Origin: Coriolopsis trogii
Taxonomy: Eukaryota > Basidiomycota > Agaricomycetes > Polyporales > Polyporaceae
NCBI GenBank assembly: GCA_020543525.1
Contig: JAHYIO010000006.1
Location: forward strand, 992,001 to 1,056,000
Direction: 5' to 3'
Length of the DNA stretch: 64,000 nt
Below, one piece after another: positions 46,825-60,634 of this stretch. Every line of letters begins with the position of its first letter. Position 1 is the stretch's first letter. The notes under the pieces are model-generated. The model was given only the letters and a program-made list of their open reading frames with translations, ran no database searches and was not told the DNA's origin. A program made the position numbers and the translations under genes.

Positions 46825-48114
46825 GTTGTTGCGCGCGCGGTCTCCCCTTCCCTGGATGCGGAGAGAGGGAGGTGATCGTCTCTGGCTCGCGGTCGTGAGC
46901 TGCTATCGACATTCCTGGGATCGGCGCGGGGTGCTGTCGCCGTTGCCTGACGCGCTGGCTTCCATCCTCTCTTCCTCCTCTGCTTCATCTTCTTGACCAC
47001 ATTCATCTTCTTGCCAATGATCGCATTCTTCCCTCGAGCCATGCCGCTGCTCGCTCGCATGTCCGACTGGTAAATGGCCTCGCATGCCGCTCCTGGTTGC
47101 ATAGTAGGGTGCGCCGGACTCCATCTTGGCGGGTATCACTCTCGCGCTCTCGACGACGGACTTGCGAGTCTGGATTTTGAAAGTCATATGTATATGCACG
47201 TAGGTTAGCATAACGTCTCCACGGACTCTGCGGCTCCGCGAGCGACGCAACGCATGCACACAACTCCTAACTACCATCCCGCCGAGTTTCTCTGGTCCTG
47301 GTCTCTTCTGTCATTGACAATCATCCGTTACCGTCTCCTTCCCATCTCAGATCTCATCTCTATTGTGCTCGACGTCGACGCCACGAGAGTATTTTCTTGA
47401 TCGTACTTGTATCCGTTTAATTGCCGAAGCATCTCTATCTCTCTTCTAGTTTCAGTCTGGTTCTACACCGTATACCGAATACATATTCGCGTCGGGCATG
47501 TGCATGACGCATGACGCACCACCCACCCATCTACGTACGCACGCACGCACGTTCCTGCAGTTTACACCGCATATACTCAGCACCGGACAGTCACAGTCAC
47601 TTGGCATGGACCAGGCATTGGGTTTCCCGGCCGTACAGACGGCACGCATTCATCCATCTACCAACTACCTACCTACCTACCTACCTTCCACCTATTATCT
47701 GTCAAATATGGGAGCGCGTGCGCGATCGGGAACGTTCGTGTGGTGGTTTGTTCTTGTGCGTCTTTGCTGGTCGTACGTATGTGAGTACTTGATGATGGGG
47801 AAGTGCCAGCGGCGACTGTCGGGAGTGAGAGTCGTTGCTGGCGTTATGTTCGTCGATTGAAGTGCGACAGGCAAGGGCTTGTGCATGGAGCGAGTGGTTA
47901 ACTGACTTACAGGATATCGCGCGCCGACGACGGGCGACGAAGGCTCGCTGGGCGAGGTCGCCGCTTTTGATGGAATGTCCTGACTCGCATAGGTACGAGT
48001 AAGTATGCCCTTGGCGAACGACTGGTTCGGTGCATGCATATACGCTTGCGCACGGCGTATCGGTTCGGTGAGGTGTGAGACGCGTACAGTTTCCGGGACG
48101 TGACAAGTGCTTCG
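46825..48114. other. Gap with microsatellites
   Basis: Contains five units of acct at 47667-47686 and short cgca repeats near 47540. No coding family was recognised. Confidence 0.4.
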
Positions 48115-50386
48115 GGCGGGTATCTATGCCATGTCTACGAGTGAATGGCATACTCGAGGGGTAGAGACCGTATGGCAGACAAAGGTTCTGAGGATGACCT
48201 GTGGGCCATGGTCGAAATATATAGTACAAGGTCCATGCACATTGACACTAGCGACCCTCGCATAGAGCCTCTAGCATGTACATGTCGTGTTCCTTTTCGA
48301 TATGTCCACACCGCCTTACCCCAGGTGCCCATTTGATGTCGCTGAGGTTGATATCAGCCGGGTACCTCGCCTGCCGCCTCCCTTTCTTCTCGTCGTCCAC
48401 CGCCGGTCCGCACCACTCAAAGTCAACCAGAGCAATCGTCGTACCATGGGCGATGATGTACGGCAAACGGTGGTCACCAAAGACAAGATCCGCGTCGTGT
48501 AGGACTTGCACCGCGCGCTTCAGATCGTTTTGCTGCTCGGGAGTGAGCGACCGGCGCGGCGCATGGCCAGGTATGAAGGCCATGACGACGACGACAATCA
48601 TGTCGACGGTGGGCTCAAAAGCGCAGTAGAACAGCTTCGGTACCAGGACCTTGACGGCGAGCAACCGGCGGCCCTCTTCGCTGTAGCAATGCGCAAACTT
48701 GACGACGACCGTCGTAGTGTTGCCGTCAATCGGGGGCGTGAATGTGGCACGATAGACGGTCCTCCGTATGCTGTCCGCAGTGAGTGGTCCCGTGTATCGA
48801 AGCGTGTGAGACGTTGCGTCGATCGTGAACGTCGTCCAGTGCGGGGAAGCGTCAGCAAGACGCGGAGGCTGCGACTGTACTGCTCCGGAGCGTGACCCCA
48901 TTCGTGGTTGTGTCTCCCAGACGGCAGTCAGGAACTGCAACAACCCTTCGTAATAGCTCTCGAGGGCGTCCATACCTCTCGTGAGTACCCTGAGCACCTA
49001 AGCGACCTCAAGAACGCCAGCGCCCACACGATTGCCGCCAAAGCCAAGCTCGTCCGAGTATCCACTGGGCTGTAGTCCGATCTAGATTGTCACGAGAGGC
49101 TCGTAGAAGAACCGTTCGCCGAAGACGCCACCCCAGACGGTCAGTACGTCGCCTGAGAGGGCCAAGAGCAGCATCGGGCAGCACGATACTTGGCGCATCA
49201 TTGTGTACTGTTCAGAGCGGTAAGCAAGACACCGCACATGAGCTCAAGTTGGGAACAACTGACCTGCCAGTGGCTCGAAAGAAGGTGCATGTGAGCAGCC
49301 ATCGCCTGCATCGAAGCATCCGCGCTCTGCTCACCCCCTTGTTCAACACTGCGAGAGCGGTATATACTGCAACTACCCTGGCCCCGGGTAGTTCCAAGTA
49401 CATGCGAGATTGACCGTCGGGTCGCATTGTTCTGCCCTTGGATATGTCGACGGTCACTTTGATCCAGAAACCGGGCTTGCCGATGAAAGGAACAGACTGC
49501 AGAGCCATCTGGTACTCCCTCTCGTTGGAGTAGTTCTGAGCGCAGGCGGATACGAAGCTATATGCCTCATCGATTTCTTCTGCAGTGAAGTCAAGGGAGC
49601 GGGCAGGGTCGCGCAGTTCGCTGGTCATCTGTGCGGAGACGGGATGGAAGATACCAATCGGAGGGCTATCCCTGTGGAGGGGTCGTCCGTTATGAGCAGC
49701 GTGGACATTCGATGAGCGCTGACGATCACACAGCTTTGGTTTCGTTGGAAGGCGTGTCGTAGTTTCTGGCGACCAGTTCAAGGATTTCCGCACGATCTGG
49801 GTAACGTCAGGTCGTGAAAGTTCCGCAAGTATGAATACACACAGTGTACGTGCGCCTCACGAACCAATTCATGGCCCGACGGTAGCGACGGAGGGCTCCC
49901 TTCGAGATAATAAGTTACGAGGTGTGTGTGGATATAGAGAAAAGGACGGACTGAGCACTACAACCAGGAGGAGGGTACATTCGTCTGACTGGTCCACTGG
50001 CAACTCAGGCAATGCACCATACGTTAGTATCGACTTCGCGAAGAGGTCGTTCTGCCTCGAAAAGGACTCTTGGCACGTCATCCACAACTCCTCCTCACTC
50101 TGCGCGTGCAGCGGCTGACGCAACTTGAAGGACTCATGAGCGATGATACTATGCATGGCAAGAGACGACCAACCTTGGGCTGATCATGCCGCGGGAAGGG
50201 AGGAAAGCGAACGAAACCGGATTCAACCGATACGAAGGCTCGGATCTCATACTTGAATGGTGTGCATTCTGTGGTGACAGCGTAGTATGCAGGCATGGTG
50301 ATCAAACGGTAAGAGCAAAGGTTTACGGTGGGGTAACGCCCGCCAGGCCACTTCTGTTTGTTCGTGTTTGGTACGATGTGAGTAGG
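48115..50386 (-). repeat. Inverted duplication, arm 2
   Basis: Reverse-orientation match of 34870-37585, about 10.5 kb away from it. It has the empty site of the hAT-like MITE at 49093-49100. Limits were judged by eye. Confidence 0.75.
48248..50296 (-). pseudogene. Kinase-like gene of a basidiomycete family, copy B, decayed
   Basis: Second copy of the kinase-like gene, minus strand, with the N-terminus MPAYYAVTTE at 50296. The block IVRKSLNWSPETTTRL and the kinase part to EHDMYMLEALCEGR are recognisable. Lesions: one base lost at about 49340 (aaggggg against aaggtgtg in copy A) shifts the frame after VLNK, and two nonsense codons follow the MITE empty site (TAG where copy A has CGG, and TAG where copy A has AAG). 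The catalytic loop reads FGDHRLPYII, so the Asn that binds the second metal in kinases is Tyr. VDFEWCG is kept. The N-terminal third has diverged more than the rest. It is non-functional by several independent criteria. Confidence 0.72.
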
Positions 50387-51570
50387 CTTCAACGATATGT
50401 TCGAAAAGTCGGGATAGGATGCATGCACATGCTCCTCATCAGTCGGTGCAGTGTTCTCTTGCCTCCTTGTCGACACGCGTCCGATGATTCTTAGAAGTGC
50501 AAGATAAGTGTAGAGATGAGTCCGAGAGACTAGGATTGTATTATCTGTAGCCTATTCTCACAGAAGGTTGAGCAGCCAGAGAGGATTACGAGGAGGACGA
50601 AAAACTCGGGAGAGGTACAGACCGTAGGCGGGGCAGCTAGCAGCTTGAGTGTACACGGGGCACAAGAATACGCGACAAGAAGAAGAGCGGTCAAGTGGCG
50701 ATATCTTATGAAGTGGACTACGTAAGGAAGTGAACGTCAGGCAGTGAAATAGGGAGGAAGAAAGGCAATGTACAATGAACGATGAACGACTATTACGCGG
50801 ATATGAAGGCACGTCGGGATTCACCGTCCGGAAACGGGTCACGGCATGCGCGGGCGAGGGGAAGAGACGGAATAGATAGTGAGAATACACGAGGAAGAAG
50901 GAGCTAGCACAACTGGCGGACAGAACAGACGAGAGCGAATAAACGTCGGATGAGGGTAGATGTAGGCTAATGGTCATTGTATGACCCGAAGGACGTACGT
51001 GGTACGAGATGAGACACGGCCTGAGGACGAGGGCAGAGAGACGTGGGGTTGAGAGGGCAAGGAGCGGATAGGTACGTCGATGTAGGGGGACGAAACGGAA
51101 AACAAAACCTTGCATAAAACAACAGATGCTGTGGTGAAGTATGCAGCGATGTCCGGGGATGATGCGTACAGAGGTCGTCGTCGCCGTCGTCGTGATGTGG
51201 AATGAGTAAGATGAGATTTTGCAGCTTCCAATACGCTCTCCTTGCCTTGCCATCTTCTCCGCTCTCTCCGTCGTATCCAGTATCGCAAGCTTCTTCATCA
51301 ACGACCCCGCCCACAGTGTGCTTTTCCTTTCGTACGCAAGCCCACGTACTCCCCACAACCGATGTCTTGACGTCCTCCCGCGGGGTCCGCGCCGCAGCGT
51401 GTCGGCCGTCCGACGACCCGAACAGATCTGATAATAGTCCATGTATATCCACACAACATCCATGTCCCACATCGAGCGAGCGGCAAACACCAACGAGAAG
51501 GGGGAGGAAAAGGCACGTCTGTGACATGTCCACATGAGAGATAGAGTATAAGTACTGACGGTGCAGTCCC
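50387..51570. other. 1.2 kb downstream of PP1
   Basis: A long minus frame (50558-51535) is C/T/S/R-rich without domains and starts just beyond the PP1 stop codon, so it probably reflects 3' untranslated composition. Nothing else was seen. Confidence 0.4.
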
Positions 51571-53030
<1,460 letters not shown>

Positions 53031-53651
53031 GTCTAATACTGTGTCTCAGCGGTGGGCCTGCGTGTGTTCTGCGGGTCAAGGGGATGGGTCGTGAGGCGCG
53101 TGGTCGTGAAGGCCGGAATCGGATGCGGGGACGTGAGGGGTTCGGGCGAGAGCGAGCGGAGAGAGAACAAGGACGATTAGACGCTTTTCCTCTGTCACTT
53201 TTCAGGGCGGCAAGTCGACCCGGGGGTCGGGGGCGGCGTGGGGGATGCTGGCGGCGACGTTGGAGGCTATGAGAGTGTTGTCAGCCGGCTGAAAGAAGGA
53301 GAAAATTGGCAGTGGTAGGACGAGGCGGAAGATAACAAGTGTCGGATGATGTTGGCTCGGTCTTCCCGCGTGGGCAGCCTGCGCCACACCTCTCGAGCGG
53401 AGCCACGTCGGGCTTTCAACGCCTTCGCCACGGCTCCTTCGTGTCCTATATGCGCTTTCCCTTCCCGCATATAGGTCGGACAAGTCCACAGATGTAGCAG
53501 CATTACAATTGGACAGTGCGTATGCACAGTGTACACATCGCAACATGGGAGACAGGTACCGGCAAGGAGGGGAACAGCATGTGGGTATCACGAGCGAGTG
53601 TGAGCGGCAGAACGAGACTTGTGCTCTACAGGAAGCAGTATACAACTAATG
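53031..53651. other. Gap between PP1 and the PH-domain gene
   Basis: Promoter region of PP1 and 3' side of the PH-domain gene; no coding family was recognised. Confidence 0.4.
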
Positions 53652-56527
53652 TCACAAAGAGGGTCCAAAACAACGACTAGATAGGAACTGTACTATAGTA
53701 CTCGTGCAGGTAACGCGTGAAGACTTGAACGTCGTGTATAAGGCCAGACTAGAAACACTATGGGGCAGTTTCCGCCGCGGGAGGTGCTGGCCGACGTCCA
53801 CGACGCCGACGTCGTCTGCAGGGTCGTCAGCGACCGCTCCCCCAAGACAACCATACGAACCCACGCACCTAGGGAACAGCGGACCCCTCGGCATCGGACG
53901 CTCGTCCAGGTCAAGAGCGACATTCGTCCCCATTTGTATGCCCTACACGAAGCAAAGGCGTCAGATGGCCAGGCAAATGACAAATCATGAGCCAATACTC
54001 ACCTCTATCCAATCGATGACGGCAGCGACGTCCTTAGCCTGCAACAAGAACTGCTCACCCTCCATCCTCACCCGGATCACGTTCTTCCGCTTCAAGTAGT
54101 CGCTCGCCAGCCCGCTCTCCGCGTTCTGCAACGAGTACTGTCGGATAAGGTCCTTCGGATCTGGGGTGAAGCTCGCTTCCTTCTCCTTCTCTTTGTCCTT
54201 CTCAGCACTGTTATTGCTGGAGTGCGAACGGAACCGGGAGAACCGGGACGCGTGCGAGGAGCCCTCGTTTGAGCTGGCTGTCGTTGTCGACGATGCAGAT
54301 GTCGGGGACGGAGCCGTCAGAGAGGTCGACGTCGTCGTGTGCGACACAGAGGATACGTTCGAAGGCCTCGACGACCCGTAAGCGTCCATAGATCGCCGAC
54401 ACGTCGTGCTCGTAGACGTAGACAGCCGCGACCCGTCCTGGCGGGAGTCCATACTGAGCCTCGAAGTTGATGAGTTGTTTCCATTCGGCCCTAGCCGACC
54501 CACGCTCTTCGATCGCTGCCGGTGGAGGAACCTCGAGGTCAAACCGAACCTCGACTTCGTCGGAGACGGTTGTGGAGACGCTTCACGCGAATGCCGCGTC
54601 GAAGGCGTCTCTGAAGCCCTCCCCGACCTCGTCGAGGAGTCATCCTGTCTTGAACTCGACAACGACTCTTCAACGATCTTCGGAATAGGTTCCCTTTCCG
54701 CCTCTCGCTGTCTATCCCGCACAGCGCTCACCCGAATCCCTGACTGCGTCACCGCAGTCGCGTTGACGGACGTGAGGTCGCCCACCCCCACCTTGTTCTC
54801 CCACCACTGCTCGATCGCGCTGACACCAGACGCCGCGGGGGGACACCTGTACACGCGGAACGCCGTTCCCTCCAGCACGCAGTACACCCGGCGCCACTTG
54901 CGGTCCTTGGCCTGTACTCCTGGCTGTGTGAACTCCACTTTCCTCGGCATTACGCCCGCGAGGTAGATCGAATTCGAATACGCCGGCAGAGTCTCGTTCC
55001 CTTCGTCTTCGTGTGGCTGGTAGGAGGGCTGTTGACCGCGCCTTCGGAAAACGGGGTCCGGGTACGGTGGCGGGTCCGACGAAGGTTCGTACACAGGAAG
55101 AGACCGTCGCCGGCGTAGCATGGGTGAGATTATGACGTCGTCGGGGGAGTCCGCGGTCGCAGCTGGCTGTTCCCCGTCAGTGGCTTGCCCATCTGGCTTG
55201 GGTGTCTGGGACTTGAGCTTGGGCGAGATAACTTTGTCTTTCTCCTTGCGCGTCAGAGGCATCAGGTCGACCATGCTCTTGGACGCGTGGTGGTATAGAC
55301 CGGGACGGGGAGTGCCAGGAGTGGCGGGCATGGGTACAACGCGCGGCTGGGGGTCCCGCTCTGATGCGCGTGTCTTGCCACCCGCCTGGAGATCGCTAGC
55401 CCGCGGGGTGCGCGCCTGCGAGGACTCCTGCAGCTTGGAAGAGAAATAGTCGACGGGGGAACCAGGAGGGTACTTTGCGCGCGGGGTGCCCTGCATGCTG
55501 ATATGTAGCCCAGCGTCAGCGAACGAGACGCTAAAGCTCGAGGTGTCTACAGTGGGCAGGGTTGGGAGACGCGACGGGCCTGCGATAGGCTGACTTTGTC
55601 TGGACGACGTCTCCTCGTCCTCATCGCCGCTATCATCGGACCCGGCGTCATGCCCAGCATCATCCGCATTATCGTCTCCGTCTTCTTCTTCTTCCTCTTC
55701 TTCCTCAAGACTCGCGTTTTCGTGATCCGCGTCTTGGTCGGTATCACTCGGCCCTTGCATAGGAAGCGCTGGAATACTCCGCAACGGAGCTCTCGGCGGC
55801 GCGGGACGCACATGCTGGTCAGTCGGGGGACGCAGGGTCGGAAGATTGAGTATGGGCATCGGAGGCTGTCGGCTGACCAAAGAGGGAGTGAGCCGCGCGC
55901 TGCCCCCAGCCGCATACTGCGCCATCATAGGCGGCGGAAGCGTCGCCAGTCGGGGAGCGACGGCGCGACGACCAATGGTCGCTGATTGGGTTGTTGTGCC
56001 ATTGGGAATATCGGGAGGACTGGACGGTGATTGCGATGGGAGAGTCTGTGAGCGTGTGTGTATGATGTTCAGAGATGGTCCGTTTGTCGTAGATTGTGGA
56101 GGGGATTCGAGGGTGGTCGGCAAGCCGTCTATCGGGGACGCGCTCAAGGGAGAATCGGCGGTGGGCGAGGTGTGGTTCGGACGAGAAGGACTCCGGAGGG
56201 ATATATGGCAAGGGGATTCTTCTTCCGAGTCTCTGCTTCGGTCGAAAGAATGATGGTTGGTCCGTACCTCGACTTTGGTAAACGTTTTGGCCCCGAGGTC
56301 CATAGACCGTGCAGATCTCTCGAATGTCGCGCTTGGAGGTAGTCTGCTCTCGCTCTTGCGACGAATCGTGCGCAAAGGTGAAACTTTCTTGAGAAACTGA
56401 CTCGTCCGTACCTGTGAGTACTCACATGGTGAGACGTCCCGGGTAGGCTTGCGTGGTATCGGGCACTCACCAGCAGCTGCGGCCGTCCCTCGTGGGTCTC
56501 CGTGGTAGAACCTCGCGTCGTAGACAT
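53652..56527 (-). CDS. Large fungal protein with a split PH domain
   Basis: 918 residues from three exons: 56527-56471, 56411-54003 and 53942-53652. The ATG at 56527 was chosen because exon 1 joins in phase at VRTSQFLKK; the long frame upstream of that junction lacks an ATG. Residues 20-510 are disordered, with an acidic stretch rich in Glu/Asp (about 290-330) and PPPY-like sites (SSDPPPYPDP). The first PH half, KDRKWRRVYCVLEGTAFRVYR, lies at about 520-545. The second half, NVIRVRMEGEQFLLQAKDVAAVIDWIE, lies at about 795-822 and continues into exon 3 (ALDLDERPMPRGPLFP). Some 240 Ser-rich residues interrupt the domain. The pattern is shared by uncharacterised basidiomycete PH proteins; phosphoinositide binding at a membrane is inferred. 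The last 70 residues look unlike protein and the true end may differ. Confidence 0.75.
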
Positions 56528-58883
56528 GCACTGGACTAGGGTAACGTGTAGGATGGTAGGTCAAGGCCAAAGCCGCAAAACCGAAGTGGCATGGGGCTGG
56601 GTGGAGGACGGCATCGACGACGACATCCACTCGTTCAGCCGCATCCGTGACGACTCGAGGCCGAGGCGCCAAGTCAGTCTAAATTTAAGCGATCCTCGAG
56701 TAGGTGAGCGCCCGACACGAGCTCAAAATAGCAGCACAACCACTCTGAACCACTCTCACTCCGCTCTCCTCCCCTGCGCTGCACCCACACCGCGACAAGT
56801 AACTCCTCTCACGATTTGCACCATCCGCAGGTCGAGATACATATGACGTCGTGCTCTTGCCGCCACCACCTCAGACCCATCTCTGATGGTCTAGGCGTTT
56901 CCACTTCTATGGTGTAAACGTCCTTGAACTCAGGCAATAGTTGGCCTTGTATGGAGTGGACACTCGTAGCCTCATCAAAAGAAAGTCATCAACACCTTGT
57001 ACCTCCACGATCACGCTCTGGCAGTGGATACTACTGTATCGTCCCGCGTGCCATCGCACTGGCGCGGCCGGCCTGCAAACGTTCCATGCATGACGGTATG
57101 GCATATGTCATCGTGCCATCCGCGCGGCCCGGATCGTCAGGTTTTACGGTGATATCCACCTGTCCCGGACGGGATACGCTCATCCGGTTGGGCATGGTGC
57201 GATAAGCCCATTTCACGGACATTTTTCAAGAGCTTACAAGCGACTGGTACTCGCGAATCTCAATTATCTCGAAAGCTGCGGTCAGGCGACGTGCCAATCG
57301 CCTTGCAATCCACCGTCTATCCAGCGTGGTGGTGTACGCACACAACATATACATCTGATCGTGCCAGCCCGTGGCGGCATCTCCTCCCTCCTGACCATCG
57401 ATATCGTCGCCCACGACGAGCAGTTCAAGGAGGACCACAACCGCGCGACGCGAGATTCACGACCACCACCGAGTTCGAGACAGATTCCCAATAGAACCGG
57501 CACTAGTAGTCCTCCCTCAGCAGGATGTACCGGGCTCATGAGTCTCTCATCCATCTCTTAGCAACACATGTACATAAGTATATCGTTGTGTTGCACAACG
57601 CTAAGTGCACATTCGGTGTCGAGTATCATATAGCCGTACTCGCTTGAGCCCCAAGCTCATCATGCACGCACGGCCGCGATAGCCCGAGCCCGCAGCCGCT
57701 TTTTCCGGATCCGAGCGATGTACACTATACTTACCACAACATTCCCCTCCACCCGCCAAGCGATAGCTGCAATCGACGGATCTCGATCCGCGGCCGGCGG
57801 GACATCCGACCTGACACGCGCTGGACCCACAACTGTTGTATCGCGCGTACAGTAACATAGCACATAGTCGACGCAAGTAAGTGCGTGCCAAGAACCACCC
57901 TGAGGGACTACTACGTACTGAGCACTGACTGTTGATCAAACATACCTCCTGCATACTCGTACTGTTAGTATATGAGATGCGCGACGGGTCGCTGCGACGC
58001 GGTTTCGCAATCTGCGAGTGCAAGCATGTACATGTTTCCATTCGAACGCATCATAGACTATGTAGCGGTGCGATGCACACGTGTGGTACGCAACACCAAA
58101 GTTAACATGGGTTTGCCAAGTGATCCAGATGTGCAGGTATGTGTGGGTTTATACGTAACCCGAGGATGTGCGTGCCGATGCGGGGGTGAGGGGCGGGGCG
58201 CATAAAGGATGTGCGGTTGTCGGTGGTGGGGTGTAGGTGGCGAGAGGTACAACACAGATGTGCATGTCGGTAAGTGGGTGGGTGGGTGAGTACAGTAGAC
58301 GTTCTAAGCTACGTAATAATAATTTAGCGAGATGACCTCCAAAAACAAGCCAAATAAAGAAACAAAAAGGGAAGAGGTGATCGAAAGGAGGGAACCAAAA
58401 CGCGCGGCGGTGCAGTGTCTAGATGTACTGTTGAGATGGAGCGGGTGTAGACGACGGGGTGAGCTCGAGAAGGGATGACGCAAGGAGCTCGTCGTCGTCC
58501 GAAGCGGAACACCGACAGCGCACGAAAAGCCGTCCGTGGAGGCGTGGGGAGACCTCGGCAACCGTAAAGAACCAGAAGGAGTAGAGACAAAACCCAGTTG
58601 AAAAAGAGGAGGAAATATCGATATGTTCGTGAGCCAGGAGCAGGCGTAGGACCGGACGAGCAGGCGCGATGCGCGAGGCTACCAAGGCGTCAGCTGTCCG
58701 ACTACTGGACGGCCGTCGCATGGACGCAATCTCGAAGCGCATAGAAGCCGTCGCCAGATGTCGGTGTACGCACAGCCGGGCGACAAGGCGTGTATGGAGG
58801 GGCGTGAAGCCATGAAGGGCCGAACATCATATGTGCAACAGCACCCCACGACGGCGCGCGCTGTCATCCCCAGCGGGCACCGG
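56528..58883. other. 2.4 kb gap between PH-domain and DUF7729 genes
   Basis: Short overlapping frames only. No family, RNA gene or repeat was recognised. Confidence 0.35.
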
Positions 58884-60634
58884 TTACAGCACCAGCAGCC
58901 CCGCCAACAGCCCAAACCCAACCGCCCACGCCACTCCCCGCCTCCCCAAAGCCGGAAGCGCGCCATTCTCATCCACCCCGTCCACGACGGCGACGAACGC
59001 GCTCCCGCACGCCTCGTTCACGATGCTCGCCGCCGGCCCGTACGTCTTCCTGAGCATGCTGTTGTTCCCCGCGCCCTGCGCGAACGTGCCCATCAGGCCC
59101 TGCACGCAGCTCGTGCAGCTCGGGACCGTCGTGTTCGGCAGCCCGAGCCCGAGCGGGAGCTGGTAGAGGTAGAGGTCCGTCGGGTGCGTCGACTGCGCGG
59201 CCTCGATGTAGCAGTATGTGTCCGTGTCCGCGTTCACTTGGCACGCCGCCTGACGCATGAGGCTGTACCCTTCCAGACCTGTTGCAAATGATGCGACACA
59301 TCACCGTGTGGTTTTGTGGGCGTGGTCGTGTGAGCACAGATGATACATGATACGGCGCCAGAAGTACGGGCGCGCGAAAGGCGAAACCCACCTGCGACCG
59401 CATCGCCTACGAGCGCGTTATTCGCCGCGATCTCAGCCTGGCACGCCGTCTTGATGTTCTCCGCAAACCAGCCCATGTTGGCCGCGCACTGCTCTGCGCT
59501 CGGCTCGGTGTTGCACGTCCCCCACATGATGATGTTCAACTGGGAGATATTCCGCTGGCTCTGCTTCGTTCGCACAAAGGAAGAGGAATGTTAGCACACA
59601 CAGGCCCATAGCAATCTCCCCATGGTACCTCGCAGAGGACTGGGATGCCGGGAGCCCAAAGCCCGAGGCTTTGTTCCGACAAAATCAGGTGCCCAACAGA
59701 GTTCGAGATGACGGCTATCTGAAGTCTTCGTCCGAAGCCAGGTCATCTTTGTACCACAAGGAAAGATGCTCCACACTGGAAGAACGGCTGAGGGCATTCC
59801 AGTCCTCTAACACCAAAACGAGCCGGTGCACAGCTACAATTTCACGGTCCGAGTCGCAAAGGCACGCACGATAGCACGCGAGAGCCCAGGCGAACGAGTC
59901 ATACCAAGAGCGAGAGAGAGAGGGAGATCGAATGAACTCACTGTGATGAACGCGTTCGAGTCCCCGACAAGGAGCGAGAACGGGCGACACCGGCGGAACG
60001 CGGCCGTCTGGGTCATATTCGTCATAAAGTTCTGGCATCCGACGGTGGAGAAGTTGGCGGAGAACGTCGAGTCGAACGGTTGCGGAAATGGTGTGGGGAG
60101 GGCGGGAGGAGTGGAGGGCACCTTCGTGTCACCCGAGTTTACTTGTGTGGGCGCTGCGCTCGCAGAAGGGGCGAGCGAGAGGCTTGTCCCGGTCGGTTTG
60201 GCATTTTCAACTGTGGTGGCAGGGGAGGTTTGGGGTGCTGGATCTGGTGCGGCGTGACGTTTGTGGGCAGACCAGTCTCTTACAGCGGACCAGTCTGGGG
60301 AGCGGGCGGAGAGGACGTCAAAGGCGGCGGGATGGGTGAGATATCGCGTGGACAGGCCGACGAAGATGAGCAGGAGAGGAAGTAGCACGACTGTCCATTT
60401 TGTGCGGCGGCCGACGCGTTGTTTCTGCAACTGCGCATATGTCCATGGATCCTCTTTCGGTGAGAGCGGCTGGTCGTGTGCGGGGGGAAGGCGGGGCTCT
60501 GGGGTAGACGATCTGGAGCTGGCCGGAGAGGGAGTTAGGTGACGACTGTGCGCGACGTCGAGCTTGAGAGATGGGTCTGCTGATGAGCTGTGGGGAGCGT
60601 ATCGAGGATCGGGGGATGGTGGGGGCGTGAACAT
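58884..60634 (-). CDS. DUF7729-family membrane or cell-surface protein
   Basis: 419 residues from three exons: 60634-59942, 59563-59392 and 59278-58884. The N-terminal 75 residues are Pro/Ser-rich and cytosolic, followed by a membrane span at about 76-98 (WTVVLLPLLLIFVGLSTRYL). The extracytoplasmic domain has the cysteine pattern of the fungal DUF7729 family: CQNFM...FRRCRPFSLL, WGTC...QCAANM, KTACQAEI, AACQVN...YCYIEA, and CTSCVQGLMG. A hydrophobic C-terminal end (AWAVGFGLLAGLLVL) could be a second span or a GPI signal. Intron 1 is 378 nt, but FIT/QSQRNISQLN joins without loss of any family block. Function is unknown; cell-wall or plasma-membrane location is inferred. Confidence 0.75.

Noticed and set aside
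50558..51535. A 325-codon minus-strand frame downstream of PP1
   Set aside because: No domain or family signature, biased Ser/Arg/Cys composition, and it lies directly beyond the PP1 stop codon. Likely 3' untranslated DNA.
56528..56672. N-terminal extension of the PH-domain gene to 56672
   Set aside because: The frame there has no ATG, whereas the exon at 56527-56471 has one and splices in phase.
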